A stretch of DNA of 54,412 bases, taken from NCBI GenBank assembly GCA_937982515.1, contig CALJMB010000223.1, positions 1 through 54,412 on the forward strand, in the 5' to 3' direction. The DNA comes from an uncultured Balneolaceae bacterium. Its GTDB lineage: Bacteria > Bacteroidota > Rhodothermia > Balneolales > Balneolaceae. This document shows, piece by piece, positions 33,680 through 42,858 of this stretch. A program made the position numbers and the translations under genes. Positions within the stretch are counted from its first letter, which is position 1. Each line of letters opens with the position of its first letter. A model generated the notes under the pieces. It saw only the letters and a program-made list of their open reading frames with translations, was not told the origin of the DNA and searched no databases.

Positions 33680-34969
33680 TTAAATAACTGACTCAGCCGA
33701 ATCTATATTGCCGAGCAGATCTTCTAATCTCATATAATCTTTTTTGGCAATACTGAATGTTAACTCTACACTCAAATTCACATATTTTTGTTCGTGAATA
33801 TTTGCCACCCGATGTAAAAATGCGACACCTTCATACTTAGAAGCTGGTATTTTTATAGTACGGGTTACAAAATCTTCTTCAACGAGTTTCTGAATACTTT
33901 CCTCCAGCTTTCCAAGCCCGATGCCACGCTCTGCCGAAATAAATACCGCATCGGGATACGCTGCTTTAAGTTCGGCTATTTTGTCAGCGTCTATTTTATC
34001 CAGCTTATTAAATACCATAAGCTGCTTCTTGCCTTCAGCATGTATTTCCTTAAGCGTATCATTTACGATGTCAATATAATCCTGTATCATCTTTGAAGAA
34101 GCATCAACTACATGAAGCAGTATATCAGACTCTCTTACTTCATCGAGAGTAGACTTAAAGCTTTCGATCAAATTATGCGGCAGCTTACGGATAAATCCTA
34201 CAGTATCGGAAAGCAACATATCATAATTCCCCACAGAAAACCGCCTTACCGTCGAATCCAGGGTGGCGAACAGCCTGTTTTCTGCCAACACACCGGTATT
34301 GGTCATGGCATTCATGAGGGTTGATTTTCCGGCATTCGTATATCCTACCAAAGATATGCGAATCATATCAGACCTGCCTTTGCGTTGTATCCGGCGTTGT
34401 TTGTCCAGCTTTTCAAGCTTTGCCTTGAGTATGGCTATGCGTCTGTCGATTAAACGCCGGTCGGTCTCGATCTGAGTCTCACCAGGCCCCCGGGTTCCTA
34501 TTCCACCCTGTTGACGGGAAAGGTGAGACCAAAAACGCGTCAGCCGGGGCAGCAAGTACTGTAACTGGGCCAGCTCTACCTGGGTTTTGGCTGCCGAAGT
34601 TTTAGCCCTGGAGGCGAATATATCAAGTATCAACCCGCTCCTGTCTAACACTTTGGCCTGGGTTCCTTTTTCGATATTACGGATTTGCGTCGGCGACAAG
34701 TCATCATCAAAAATAACTGTGCTGATATTTTTCTCGTCAACGATTCCTTTAATTTCTCTCAACTTGCCCTTCCCGATGTAGGTTGATGAATCGGGTTGTG
34801 TTCTGTTCTGGAGAATTTTATCTATTGTAATTCCACCAGCTGTATCTGTCAACAGTGATAATTCCTCAAGGTGCTCTTCAGCGAGAATACGAGGTATATC
34901 CGGGCCATATACCCCCACCAGAAGGGCGCGCTCTTGCTGTATGTCTGAATTAAGTGTTCCGTCTAACAA
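33680..34969 (-). CDS. hflX: GTPase HflX
   Basis: Ribosome-associated GTPase that splits stalled 70S ribosomes, notably under heat stress. 429 residues: N-terminal HflX domain (about 1-200; STYIGKGKLREIKGIV, VIFDDDLSPTQIRNIEK, RRLIDRRIAILKAKLEKLDKQ helical part) and a G domain with the P-loop VGYTNAGKSTLMNAM (about 205-219), DTVGFIRKLP, NKLDKID and SAERGIGLG. The only workable start is TTG at 34969; an in-frame stop lies eight codons upstream. Followed by the CBS-ACT gene 27 bases later. Confidence 0.94.
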   Translation of the reverse strand: MLDGTLNSDIQQERALLVGVYGPDIPRILAEEHLEELSLLTDTAGGITIDKILQNRTQPDSSTYIGKGKLREIKGIVDEKNISTVIFDDDLSPTQIRNIEKGTQAKVLDRSGLILDIFASRAKTSAAKTQVELAQLQYLLPRLTRFWSHLSRQQGGIGTRGPGETQIETDRRLIDRRIAILKAKLEKLDKQRRIQRKGRSDMIRISLVGYTNAGKSTLMNAMTNTGVLAENRLFATLDSTVRRFSVGNYDMLLSDTVGFIRKLPHNLIESFKSTLDEVRESDILLHVVDASSKMIQDYIDIVNDTLKEIHAEGKKQLMVFNKLDKIDADKIAELKAAYPDAVFISAERGIGLGKLEESIQKLVEEDFVTRTIKIPASKYEGVAFLHRVANIHEQKYVNLSVELTFSIAKKDYMRLEDLLGNIDSAESVI

Positions 34970-35021
34970 ATCTGTATGTATAAAATGAGGTTAAATAAAT
35001 GCATCAGGCAGGTAAAAGCGA

Positions 35022-35603
35022 TTATTCAAATTGTTCCACCTTGATAGTTTCATTGGTATAACAACTTATCCGCCGTCCTAGTTTATGCGAAATTAATTTT
35101 CTGAAATTATATATCTTGCGATAAGGAACGAGCAACTCTAACTGCACAACCTTACATGCAGAGCCTTTCCCCGTTTCAGTATAAATGAAAATGAATTTTA
35201 TCCCGTCTTTGTTTTCACGTTCAACAAAATCTCTGATCTGATGCCAGGCTACCGTTTGCGAAGGTTCATTTACATTTTTTGCTATTCCATGATCGGTTAC
35301 GTAGCGCTTTGAAGTCAGAAAACTGGTAGTAAACCAAGCCAGCCCCAGCATCAGATAAAAGGAAGCGGCCATCAAGTCTGTAGTGGAGTTCTGATACAGG
35401 CTAAGTCCGGCCATAACAGCTGTGACACCCAAAAAAATAGTCGAAAACAAAGGATACCCTCTCATCTTTCCGGCTTTCCAGCTCATCCTCACATTACGCA
35501 GGCGCAGAACATTTAAGAGCGTCACCCCTGCCTGTATAGAGGCCCCTGCTGTAAACACAGCCAGTAAAATCCAAAATACAATATCTATATTCAGGTTTGA
35601 CAT
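35022..35603 (-). CDS. Three-segment membrane protein with PH-like tail
   Basis: 193 residues from the ATG at 35603. A TTG at 35624 would overlap the preceding gene by 17 bases and is less likely. Three hydrophobic segments occur (about 7-28 IVFWILLAVFTAGASIQAGVT, then about 45-62, then about 70-90 ending in SFLTSKRYV). A soluble beta-rich C-terminal domain follows (VAWHQIRDFVERENKDGIKFIFIYTE...), resembling bacterial PH-like domains. It begins 4 bases after the stop of the BatA/VWA gene, so the two form a translationally coupled pair. Function unknown. Confidence 0.75.
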   Translation of the reverse strand: MSNLNIDIVFWILLAVFTAGASIQAGVTLLNVLRLRNVRMSWKAGKMRGYPLFSTIFLGVTAVMAGLSLYQNSTTDLMAASFYLMLGLAWFTTSFLTSKRYVTDHGIAKNVNEPSQTVAWHQIRDFVERENKDGIKFIFIYTETGKGSACKVVQLELLVPYRKIYNFRKLISHKLGRRISCYTNETIKVEQFE

Positions 35604-35607
35604 ATCA

Positions 35608-37734
35608 TTAAGATACTGATTCAACTCTGTATAATTTAGAAATCAAAGTTTCGGCAATCAATAATATCAATGCAGACCATATAAACCAATTCCACACTTC
35701 TTTGCCGAAACCAGCCGCACTTAACCTTTGACTTAACTGTTCTTCAGAAAGATCATCAGTATCGATGGTGCTATGTATAGTTACGGAGTTACCGAGCATT
35801 TTTTCAAGTTGTTTATCTGTTAACGTAGTAAAGTCGGATTCCATTATGTGCTGATTTATAGCTATCAATCTTTTTTCATCTTCCGCGTTTATTTCCAAAA
35901 TGCCGGGTTCCCATTCCCGGCCTTCGTATCGTACGCGGGTTCCCCCGGGAAGCGCCTGAACTTCCGGTTTCATTACATATCCATCTTTTCTAAGCTCAAG
36001 GGCTGTTGTCTTCAACGCGCCTTCCCATTGAAAAGCTGAACCCAATACGTGTTCAGCAACTCCTCCCTGTTCTGACGAGCCCGCATATAAAACACTTCTG
36101 TAGTACAAAGGCGCAAAAAGCGGATTTACGGGGAAGTTAGACCAGCCAGGATCGGCACCGATTGCCGAAATTAATATCTTACCGTCTCCAAAACGCTGTT
36201 CGGCCAAAAGCGGAGAACCTGTTTCTGTGCGCAAGATAGTATAAGCGCCTGTATTGCCTGATTCGCGGTAGCTATAGAAGAAAAACAATTCCGGCAGATC
36301 CACAAAGATCTCATCCCCGGTTTTCTTGTCGAACAGCTCGTCCAGCACCGGATGCCCTTCAATGAGGCTGCCCATCTGCGCAACAGATTTGAAAGAGGCA
36401 TACTCTCCGTTTACTCCATCAAAGGAACCGGCATTAAACAGTTCTAAAAATGTATTATAATTTTGGATATTGCCCTGTTCGGAAGGAAAGAATAACAGCC
36501 CTTTCCCCTCCTGAACGTACTGCTGTAAATCCCGGAACCAATATTCCGGCACTTCCCGAAGGCCATCGAGCACGGTAATATCATGGTTTAGCCACTCAGA
36601 CTGGTTAACCCTGTCTGCCTGCTTTTCCACAACCTGAAGCCGGGCATTAGACAGTTGAGAAGCCTCTAGCGCCGGCTGCAGATAGGAAACAAACTCCGAG
36701 CCTCCCTGTTTCCGGCCGCCGATCAGAAGCACGGAATAGGTTTCGGGGATACGTACAACAAAATACCGGCTGTTATCATAGGTGATTTCATCTCCCTCCA
36801 AAACCACTCTCCCTGAAATATCGCCACCGCCGGAAGAGATAATCTCAAATGAAAACTCCTGCGACTGTCCCGGTTCAAGGGTAACCGGATACTGCCCCGC
36901 CACCCTGTTTCCCGCTTCAAGAGAAACAAAATGATTTACCGCTGTGGCGCCTCCTGTATTTTTCACTTCTACATGCAGAGTCAGCGGAGCATCCCTGCCC
37001 AACATTTGGCTCTCCAGGGCTAATGAAGATACGGCCAGGTTCGGCTGAGCTGTTTCTTTGAGCTTTACCATCTGCAAAGAGACAGGTTTTGATCCGCGAT
37101 CAGAGCCCCGCTTTTCCAAACCGGAAAACTGGCTTTTCTGCCCATCTGAAAGGATGTAGATCACGGCTTCATTCATCGGCACCTGCTCCAGCTGCTGATA
37201 GAGCAGTTGAACGGTCTCGGCTGCATAGTTACCCGTATTGGCTACCTCAACTTCTTTGATCAACTCTCTTGCTCTGGACGCGCCTATAAGAGCGGGACTC
37301 TTAACATTACCGTTCGTAGCTGCCACTATAAACCGGTCGTCGGCACGCGCTCCGTCTACTATGGCTGCTGCTATTTCTCTGGCCTGCTCTATCAGCGGCC
37401 CATCTGCTCCTATACGGCTCATACTGGGGCTGTTATCCAGTAAAATAACAATAGCTTTAGGATGGTCGTTTGAACCCGAAAAACCACTCATAGCCGGTGG
37501 CAAAAAGGGCCGGGCAAGAGCAAGAGCAAGAAGTAGCACAGCTGTTGCTCTCAACACCATTAATATGTATTGTTTAATGCGGATTCGGCGGAGTGTACTT
37601 TTTTGCAGGGAATTAAAAAAAGCCAGAGTGGGGAAAGCTAATTTTTCAGGCCTGCGCAGACTTATGAGATGAATAGCGATAGGAATAGCTACAGCAAGCA
37701 ACCCCAGTAAAAAAAGTGGATTCAAAAAGTTCAT
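35608..37734 (-). CDS. BatA-type membrane protein with VWA domain
   Basis: 708 residues. The N-terminus (MNFLNPLFLLGLLAVAIPIA, HLISLRRPEKLAFPTLAFF, then a second membrane segment YILMVLRATAVLLLALALAR) is the double-transmembrane BatA domain. A von Willebrand A domain follows with an intact MIDAS-type DNSPS motif (about residue 98), VANTGNYAAETVQLLYQQLE and YILSDGQKS. A long periplasmic portion (CARDB-like around 240-310, then a glutamine-amidotransferase-like fold around 330-520) and a C-terminal membrane segment (WNWFIWSALILLIAETLI) complete it. Probably an envelope sensor or aerotolerance-type Bat relative. No MoxR or other Bat gene is in the window. Confidence 0.85.
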   Translation of the reverse strand: MNFLNPLFLLGLLAVAIPIAIHLISLRRPEKLAFPTLAFFNSLQKSTLRRIRIKQYILMVLRATAVLLLALALARPFLPPAMSGFSGSNDHPKAIVILLDNSPSMSRIGADGPLIEQAREIAAAIVDGARADDRFIVAATNGNVKSPALIGASRARELIKEVEVANTGNYAAETVQLLYQQLEQVPMNEAVIYILSDGQKSQFSGLEKRGSDRGSKPVSLQMVKLKETAQPNLAVSSLALESQMLGRDAPLTLHVEVKNTGGATAVNHFVSLEAGNRVAGQYPVTLEPGQSQEFSFEIISSGGGDISGRVVLEGDEITYDNSRYFVVRIPETYSVLLIGGRKQGGSEFVSYLQPALEASQLSNARLQVVEKQADRVNQSEWLNHDITVLDGLREVPEYWFRDLQQYVQEGKGLLFFPSEQGNIQNYNTFLELFNAGSFDGVNGEYASFKSVAQMGSLIEGHPVLDELFDKKTGDEIFVDLPELFFFYSYRESGNTGAYTILRTETGSPLLAEQRFGDGKILISAIGADPGWSNFPVNPLFAPLYYRSVLYAGSSEQGGVAEHVLGSAFQWEGALKTTALELRKDGYVMKPEVQALPGGTRVRYEGREWEPGILEINAEDEKRLIAINQHIMESDFTTLTDKQLEKMLGNSVTIHSTIDTDDLSEEQLSQRLSAAGFGKEVWNWFIWSALILLIAETLISKLYRVESVS

Positions 37735-37934
37735 TTACTTTAAAATTGTTACCTTTGGGCTAACGTTAAACTGCAGGTATCTGGTCAAGCTGTTTCATTC
37801 CTTGATAATAAAACAACCATTGTAACTGTTGAGGTATACTTAAGGCATAAGACATCCAACCGCCAATGGCCTTAACTATATAAATTAAACAATCGTTGGT
37901 TCATAATATTACTGAGAATTTTGAAAATACACCT

Positions 37935-40574
37935 ATGTACTTTCTTAAAAAATTAAGTAGTCTTCTTCTTATCCTGGCTTTTCTCTCTTCATGTAATAAA
38001 GAAATTCCTGATCTTGACTGGCCTGCGGCCGTGCCTGCCCAAACACCGTTTGTCATTATTCCCGCACAGTCGGGCATAGATGCCGTATTGGAATCGTCTT
38101 ACATACCCTTTTTAGAAGATATAACCTCCTCAGCTATTCCGTTGATTTCTCAGGTTAATACCGATAACGCCTTCATCTCTGTGCAGGCGATTTTTCTTTA
38201 CCCCGGAACTGATAATAAGCTACAACCTATTTGGGTCACAAGAGCCCCTTACAACTACACAGACGCCCTTCAAACCAGGTTTTATCGTAATTTTACCCAA
38301 AACGAGTACCATTTTCAGGGCACAACCATTCACAAACTGCATGTACAGGATCGCACACTCTTTGCGTGTCAGCTTCACGATTTACTCCTGCTATCTGAAT
38401 CCAGCCTCGGTATCGAAGATGCAGTACGAACGTACCTCGGTGTACAACCCGCCGCCGATTTGCCCGACGGCAAGCTCCAGCCCGGTTCTGTTATTATGAA
38501 TACCCCCTCTCTGGACAAATGGGTAGATCAGTTGTCACAGGTTATTTACCGGCCATCTATAACGGGCGCCTTTGAAGGAACGAAGCCCGTAGTACTTCAA
38601 ATGACCACATCTGCCGGAGAGGAACATAACAGCAAAATGCAATTCTCCGGGACATTGCCCCTGGCCGACTCACCCAAAAGTAAACTCATTGCCGCAATAT
38701 CAGAAAAGAATGCACCCATACAGCTCGATCGGTATATCTCTTCTAATGCGGCTGCTTTCGGAATTTTCCGGATGAGTCCCGCCCAAACCCCTCCCGCATC
38801 TGTATCTGAAGCAACAGCTCTGGATTCCACGCTGATAAAAGATAATACCCTGTATTCAGATATTGCCGGCAGCCTGCAGACGGAATTTGCTCTGGTAACG
38901 TTTGCAGAGTCCGGATTCCTCTCCACCGGCGAACATCTGTTTATACGCGCCCTTGACAACCGGGCTTCTTTGCAGTCTGCACTTAACAGATTGGAAAGGG
39001 ATAAGCTTATCCGGCGGGTTGGCAATACTTACGTCATTAGCAGCCGGATTTTAGCTCAATTAATAGGTTCCGAGTTAAGCACCTTCCGGGATTTCTACCT
39101 GAGTATTACGGGAAATGCCGCAGTCATATCTCAGCGCCGCGGATTGGCGGAAGTTGTGGCCTCAGACCGAAGCCGGCGCCGGGTAATCTATTATGAGCAG
39201 AACTATATGGATCTCAGAAAAGACTTCCCGGAGGATGTCAGCGGCCTGTTTGTTGTTAATAATGAATTTGACAAGTTTATAGCTCCTTTTTTGATACCTG
39301 ACAATTATGCAGGCGCCATCACTTCCAAATTCGATTTCCTGACCATATCCACCCGGCTGGATCAAACCGGAAAAAATCTTGCCTTTAAGCTGACAACACA
39401 TACATCCAGAGAAACCAGCGCCCCTTACAGAGAACAATGGCTGTTTTCTACAGGCGGGGCTGAGCTTTCAGGAAAGCCTGTACTGGCAGACATAGGCGGC
39501 AGCGCCCGTAATGAAATCATCTTCGCTACAAAATCAGGCGGTATCTACGCCCTGGCGGCCGACGGAACCGTTGTAATGCAAGTATCTACAGGCGACGACA
39601 CCCCTGTAGGCTCTCCCGTTGTATACGACTGGTACGGGACCGGCCAAAATGTAATTTTAATTGCTGCCGGCAACAAAATATACGGTTGGAATGATACCGG
39701 AGAACCTCTCCCGCGATTCCCTTTTGTACTTGACGAAAATATTACCACGCCATTGACTGTAAGCGATATAGACAGAAATGGTTTACCGGAAGCCATAGTG
39801 GCAACATCAGCCCGCAAACTGCACGCCCTTGACGGCCGCGGCGACAACTTAAAAGGATGGCCGCTGACAACTAACGCAGTTATACAGACACAACCTTTGA
39901 TTGATCATTTTCAGGGAAATCTTTCGGTACTGGCTTTTTCCGAAAACACGGTCCATGCCTGGCAACCGGACGGTATACCCAAACCGGGCTTTCCAAAGTT
40001 TGTTGATGCCACCCTGACGGGCTCTCCGATTATTTTCAAAGACAACATCCTGGGAGGTGCTGCAAACGGCTATCTCTATTCGATAGGTAATAATATCACC
40101 TTTACAGATTCACTCAATGTCTATAGCAACACTCCCGATTCATCAGGTGTTGGTGCCGTATATGTTTCTAACAGCCCTCTGGCAGGCTCGCCTTCCATAT
40201 ACAATGGAACCATACGAACCGAAGCAAGCTCCTATAGCGGATCGTCAATTCTGACCATGAGTGACAATGGTTCTGTTTTTCTGCTTAGTGAGGATGGACG
40301 GTTATTGTTTAACCAGAATATGGGTCAGCCAAGCGCTGCCAATTCCTTACCTTTAATTACCGATATAAACGGAGATAATCAGAATGATATAGTTGCCCTG
40401 GCAGACTACGGCCGGTTGTATGCCTGGAGAACAGATAATGGGGAGCGCATCTATTCTATACCTACCTCAGGAATTGATCATTTTATTATTGAGGATATTG
40501 ATGGAAACGGATATAAGGAGCTTATAGCCCAAACCAGCGAAGGCGTGCGCTGCTGGACAATTTATGGGGAATAA
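37935..40574 (+). CDS. Large lipoprotein with C-terminal beta-propeller
   Basis: 879 residues from ATG 37935; an upstream TTG at 37896 would place 13 extra residues before the signal peptide, so the ATG was chosen. MYFLKKLSSLLLILAFLSSC is a lipoprotein signal with its lipobox Cys at residue 20. Residues up to about 500 resemble DUF3352-like bacterial proteins (alpha/beta, no catalytic motif recognised). From about 515 on, short blades recur (VLADIGGSARNEIIFATKSG, LTVSDIDRNGLPEAIVATS, LITDINGDNQNDIVALADY, IIEDIDGNGYKELIAQTSE). The D-x-D/N-x-N/D-G motifs are FG-GAP/VCBS calcium-binding-like. Envelope protein of unknown function; divergent from the BatA gene. Confidence 0.82.
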   Translation: MYFLKKLSSLLLILAFLSSCNKEIPDLDWPAAVPAQTPFVIIPAQSGIDAVLESSYIPFLEDITSSAIPLISQVNTDNAFISVQAIFLYPGTDNKLQPIWVTRAPYNYTDALQTRFYRNFTQNEYHFQGTTIHKLHVQDRTLFACQLHDLLLLSESSLGIEDAVRTYLGVQPAADLPDGKLQPGSVIMNTPSLDKWVDQLSQVIYRPSITGAFEGTKPVVLQMTTSAGEEHNSKMQFSGTLPLADSPKSKLIAAISEKNAPIQLDRYISSNAAAFGIFRMSPAQTPPASVSEATALDSTLIKDNTLYSDIAGSLQTEFALVTFAESGFLSTGEHLFIRALDNRASLQSALNRLERDKLIRRVGNTYVISSRILAQLIGSELSTFRDFYLSITGNAAVISQRRGLAEVVASDRSRRRVIYYEQNYMDLRKDFPEDVSGLFVVNNEFDKFIAPFLIPDNYAGAITSKFDFLTISTRLDQTGKNLAFKLTTHTSRETSAPYREQWLFSTGGAELSGKPVLADIGGSARNEIIFATKSGGIYALAADGTVVMQVSTGDDTPVGSPVVYDWYGTGQNVILIAAGNKIYGWNDTGEPLPRFPFVLDENITTPLTVSDIDRNGLPEAIVATSARKLHALDGRGDNLKGWPLTTNAVIQTQPLIDHFQGNLSVLAFSENTVHAWQPDGIPKPGFPKFVDATLTGSPIIFKDNILGGAANGYLYSIGNNITFTDSLNVYSNTPDSSGVGAVYVSNSPLAGSPSIYNGTIRTEASSYSGSSILTMSDNGSVFLLSEDGRLLFNQNMGQPSAANSLPLITDINGDNQNDIVALADYGRLYAWRTDNGERIYSIPTSGIDHFIIEDIDGNGYKELIAQTSEGVRCWTIYGE

Positions 40575-40657
40575 TTGAGGGACCAGCAACCAGGGAAGGT
40601 GTGGTGGCTTTAAGTACCTGCCAAACTTTACCTCTGTTTTCTGTTTCCCATACTCTG

Positions 40658-41557
40658 TTATAAAATTTCGCTCAGCGCCTCATGCAGGTTTTCAAACTCA
40701 AACTCAAATCCTGACTGTTGCAGTTTCTCAGGCTGTACGTTCAGGCTATTCACGATGGGGCCGGCTGCTTCACCAAGTACGAGGTTCAGGGCAAACTCGG
40801 GAACCCTGAAAAAAGACGGCCGGCCAAGCACCTCTCCCAACGTATCGGCAAACTCACGCATAGTAACAGAATCCGGCGAACACAAGTTGTAAACCCCATC
40901 GAACATCTCCCGCTCTATGGGATAAAGAAGGCCACGGCATAAATCATGCATGTGTATCCATGGAAAAAACTGTTTGCCGCTGCCAACCGGCCCGCCGGCA
41001 AATAGTTTAAAGGGAGGGAGCATCTGCTGAAGAGCGCCACCTTCTGTTCCCAAGACGATTCCCAGCCTGGGTATGGCCACCCTTACTCCCATTTTTTTTG
41101 CTTCCAAAGCCTTTTTTTCCCAGTCGATACAAACCTTGCTGAGGAAATCATCTCCCGGGGGTTCGTTTTCATCCAGTAAAGTATTCCCTCTGTCTCCGTA
41201 ATATCCTACGGCAGAGGCCGAAATCAACAGTCCCGGGCGATGGCCTCCGGCTTTTTCAATAGCTTCAACAAGTGTATGTGTACTATCTATACGGCTGGAG
41301 TAGATGCGCCTTTTTATATCCTCCGTCCATCTCTGCCCAAAAATACTCTCACCTGCCAGATTGATTACCACGTCTGCCTGCTCCATATGAGCAGGCAGAT
41401 GAGAATCCCAGCTTATAAATTGCTGGTTCGCTGCCGTCTCATTCTCATACTTATTCGGCGAACGGGTTATTACCGTTAGCATATGTCCCTGCTGAAGAAG
41501 CCTGGTTCGGAGTTCACTGCCGATAAACCCGGTTCCGCCTGCCAGTAATATATTCAT
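40658..41557 (-). CDS. TIGR01777-type NAD(P)-dependent epimerase
   Basis: 299 residues, Rossmann fold. The N-terminal nucleotide-binding motif ILLAGGTGFIGSELRTRLL (3-21), the catalytic Tyr/Lys region ISASAVGYYGDRG (about 110-122), and the C-terminal DUF1731-like stretch PEFALNLVLGEAAGPIVNSL identify the SulA/YfcH (TIGR01777) branch of atypical extended SDRs. The substrate is unknown for the family. Start ATG at 41557. Convergent with the beta-propeller lipoprotein. Upstream lies the large repeat-rich gene-free island. Confidence 0.9.
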   Translation of the reverse strand: MNILLAGGTGFIGSELRTRLLQQGHMLTVITRSPNKYENETAANQQFISWDSHLPAHMEQADVVINLAGESIFGQRWTEDIKRRIYSSRIDSTHTLVEAIEKAGGHRPGLLISASAVGYYGDRGNTLLDENEPPGDDFLSKVCIDWEKKALEAKKMGVRVAIPRLGIVLGTEGGALQQMLPPFKLFAGGPVGSGKQFFPWIHMHDLCRGLLYPIEREMFDGVYNLCSPDSVTMREFADTLGEVLGRPSFFRVPEFALNLVLGEAAGPIVNSLNVQPEKLQQSGFEFEFENLHEALSEIL

Positions 41558-41900
41558 AATCTATTTTATTTCAGTTAAAGCATGAAAGCCGTTCAGTACC
41601 TGGGGCCTGCAGGCAATTAGCGTGTAGTGCATTTGGGGTTGATCTGCCAGCAGAGTCAGACAGGTTGTGGGGCATCACTACGTTCGGCCCATGCACTCTG
41701 TGAATCACTCACCCTCAAACCTGCATGCACACGTTCCTTGCTCACATGCCCTGGACCCACCCGCAACATAAGGTAATTATCGAATATTATTTATACGTTT
41801 TGCGGCGGGGTGAAACAATCCGGAGGGAATTGCCCAGGATAGCTACCTATAGCGCAACACCACCCTTTACCATAACACCTGCCATGCCGGCCCCGCCGAA

Positions 41901-42031
41901 GGATCTCCACAGCCGGTGAAGATATACCGGAAAAGGTACCCGCTCTATCCTCTCTGACAAAACCTCTCATCCCGGGCTCCGTCGAGGGATCCCTGCAGCA
42001 GTGAGGAAGTACCGGGAAAGGGCACACGCCC
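41901..42031 (+). repeat. Two diverged copies of a 45-base unit
   Basis: A unit beginning GGATCTCCACAGC and continuing with a TACCGGAAAAGG core starts at 41901. A diverged copy, GGATCCCTGCAGC then TACCGGGAAAGG, starts at 41987. Both are preceded by a CCGNCGAAGG/CGTCGAGGG-type stretch. Identity is roughly 70 percent by eye. They look like decayed REP-type elements. Confidence 0.5.
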
Positions 42032-42082
42032 GGCCGGAATGTGGAGGCCGGGCTGTTCCGTTCTTTAATCAACTCCTATGTA

Positions 42083-42213
42083 TGTCATCCCGAACCCCCT
42101 GGGTTTGGGAGTGAGGGATCTCAAACGTTGTCCAGGCTCGGCTATAAGTACTGAGAAGCTGCTTTTATGGCATGTGAGATCCCTCGTCGCCCAACCCACT
42201 CCCCGGGATGACA
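42083..42213. repeat. 131-base inverted-repeat element (TGTCATCCCG ends)
   Basis: The ends TGTCATCCCG and CGGGATGACA are perfect reverse complements. Inside them GAGGGATCTC (left) pairs with GAGATCCCTC (right). The centre of about 60 bases is unique. No coding potential. The form matches a small non-autonomous palindromic element; a partial relative (CTCATCCCGGG) lies at about 41966. Confidence 0.65.
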
Positions 42214-42311
42214 GGGTTGGGAGGTTTTAGCTCAAAGAACGTAACAGCCCTGCCCTCTCCCCGGGAGGCCCCACTAAAGAGCGTTAGAATTAAAGAACCG
42301 GGCAGCCCTGC

Positions 42312-42528
42312 CAATAGCCCCGGATGCAATCCGGAGAACAAGTGGAAAGGATATCCACAACTCCGAAGGAGTTGAACCCCCAATAGCCCCGGATGCAATC
42401 CGGGGAACAAGGTGGCAAGCACACCCACAACTCCAAAGGAGTTGAACCGGCGGCCGCCCGGTTCAACCCCTGGCGGGGTTGGCGGTGGGCGTACCCCCGA
42501 ACCCCCGGATTGCATCCGGGGCTACCGG
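42312..42528. repeat. REP/BIME-like cluster, about 69-base unit x3
   Basis: Two direct copies start at 42312 and 42381 with CAATAGCCCCGGATGCAATC and end in AACTCC(G/A)AAGGAGTTGAAC. A third, inverted copy runs from about 42461 to 42528 and contains GGATTGCATCCGGGGCTA. Between the second and third copies is a perfect 9-7-9 inverted repeat (TTGAACCGG 42442-42450, CCGGTTCAA 42458-42466). Paired GC-rich palindromes in opposite orientation are the hallmark of REP/BIME sequences mobilised by RAYT-type transposases; no such gene is in the window. Confidence 0.7.
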
Positions 42529-42858
42529 GGGTTATCCGCCTCCGGCGGACGGGCTGCATCCGAATGAGCTTGCAGCGGTGAGCCGGCACGTGGCCCAAAG
42601 TCCCCTTCAGTGGACTTGCCAGGCTGCTCGTGCCCCTTCGGGCAGAAGCACGAACGGGCGTTCGCGCTATACCTCAGAAGAACGTAACAGCCCGGCTTCC
42701 CTGATCGGGGAGACCAAAAATCATGAAAATCTATACTAATTTAGAGTATAACAATATAAATAATAAACATTATACCCTATTATGTTCCCCAAATGTGGCT
42801 TGCCCTGTCCAGGCCCCGCTGTATCGGAGCCCAATTTTCCTCATACCAGCTTTGGCAG

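Noticed and set aside
35604..35624. TTG start for the 193-residue membrane protein overlapping the BatA gene
   Set aside because: ATG at 35603 lies 4 bases after the upstream stop and gives a plausible N-terminus.
37896..37934. TTG start 13 codons upstream for the large lipoprotein
   Set aside because: It would bury the lipoprotein signal peptide behind a polar leader; ATG at 37935 places it at the N-terminus.
41791..42515. Open frames on the minus strand (93 and 116 residues)
   Set aside because: They cover REP-like palindromes and translate to repetitive Gly/Pro/Arg-rich text with no conserved pattern.
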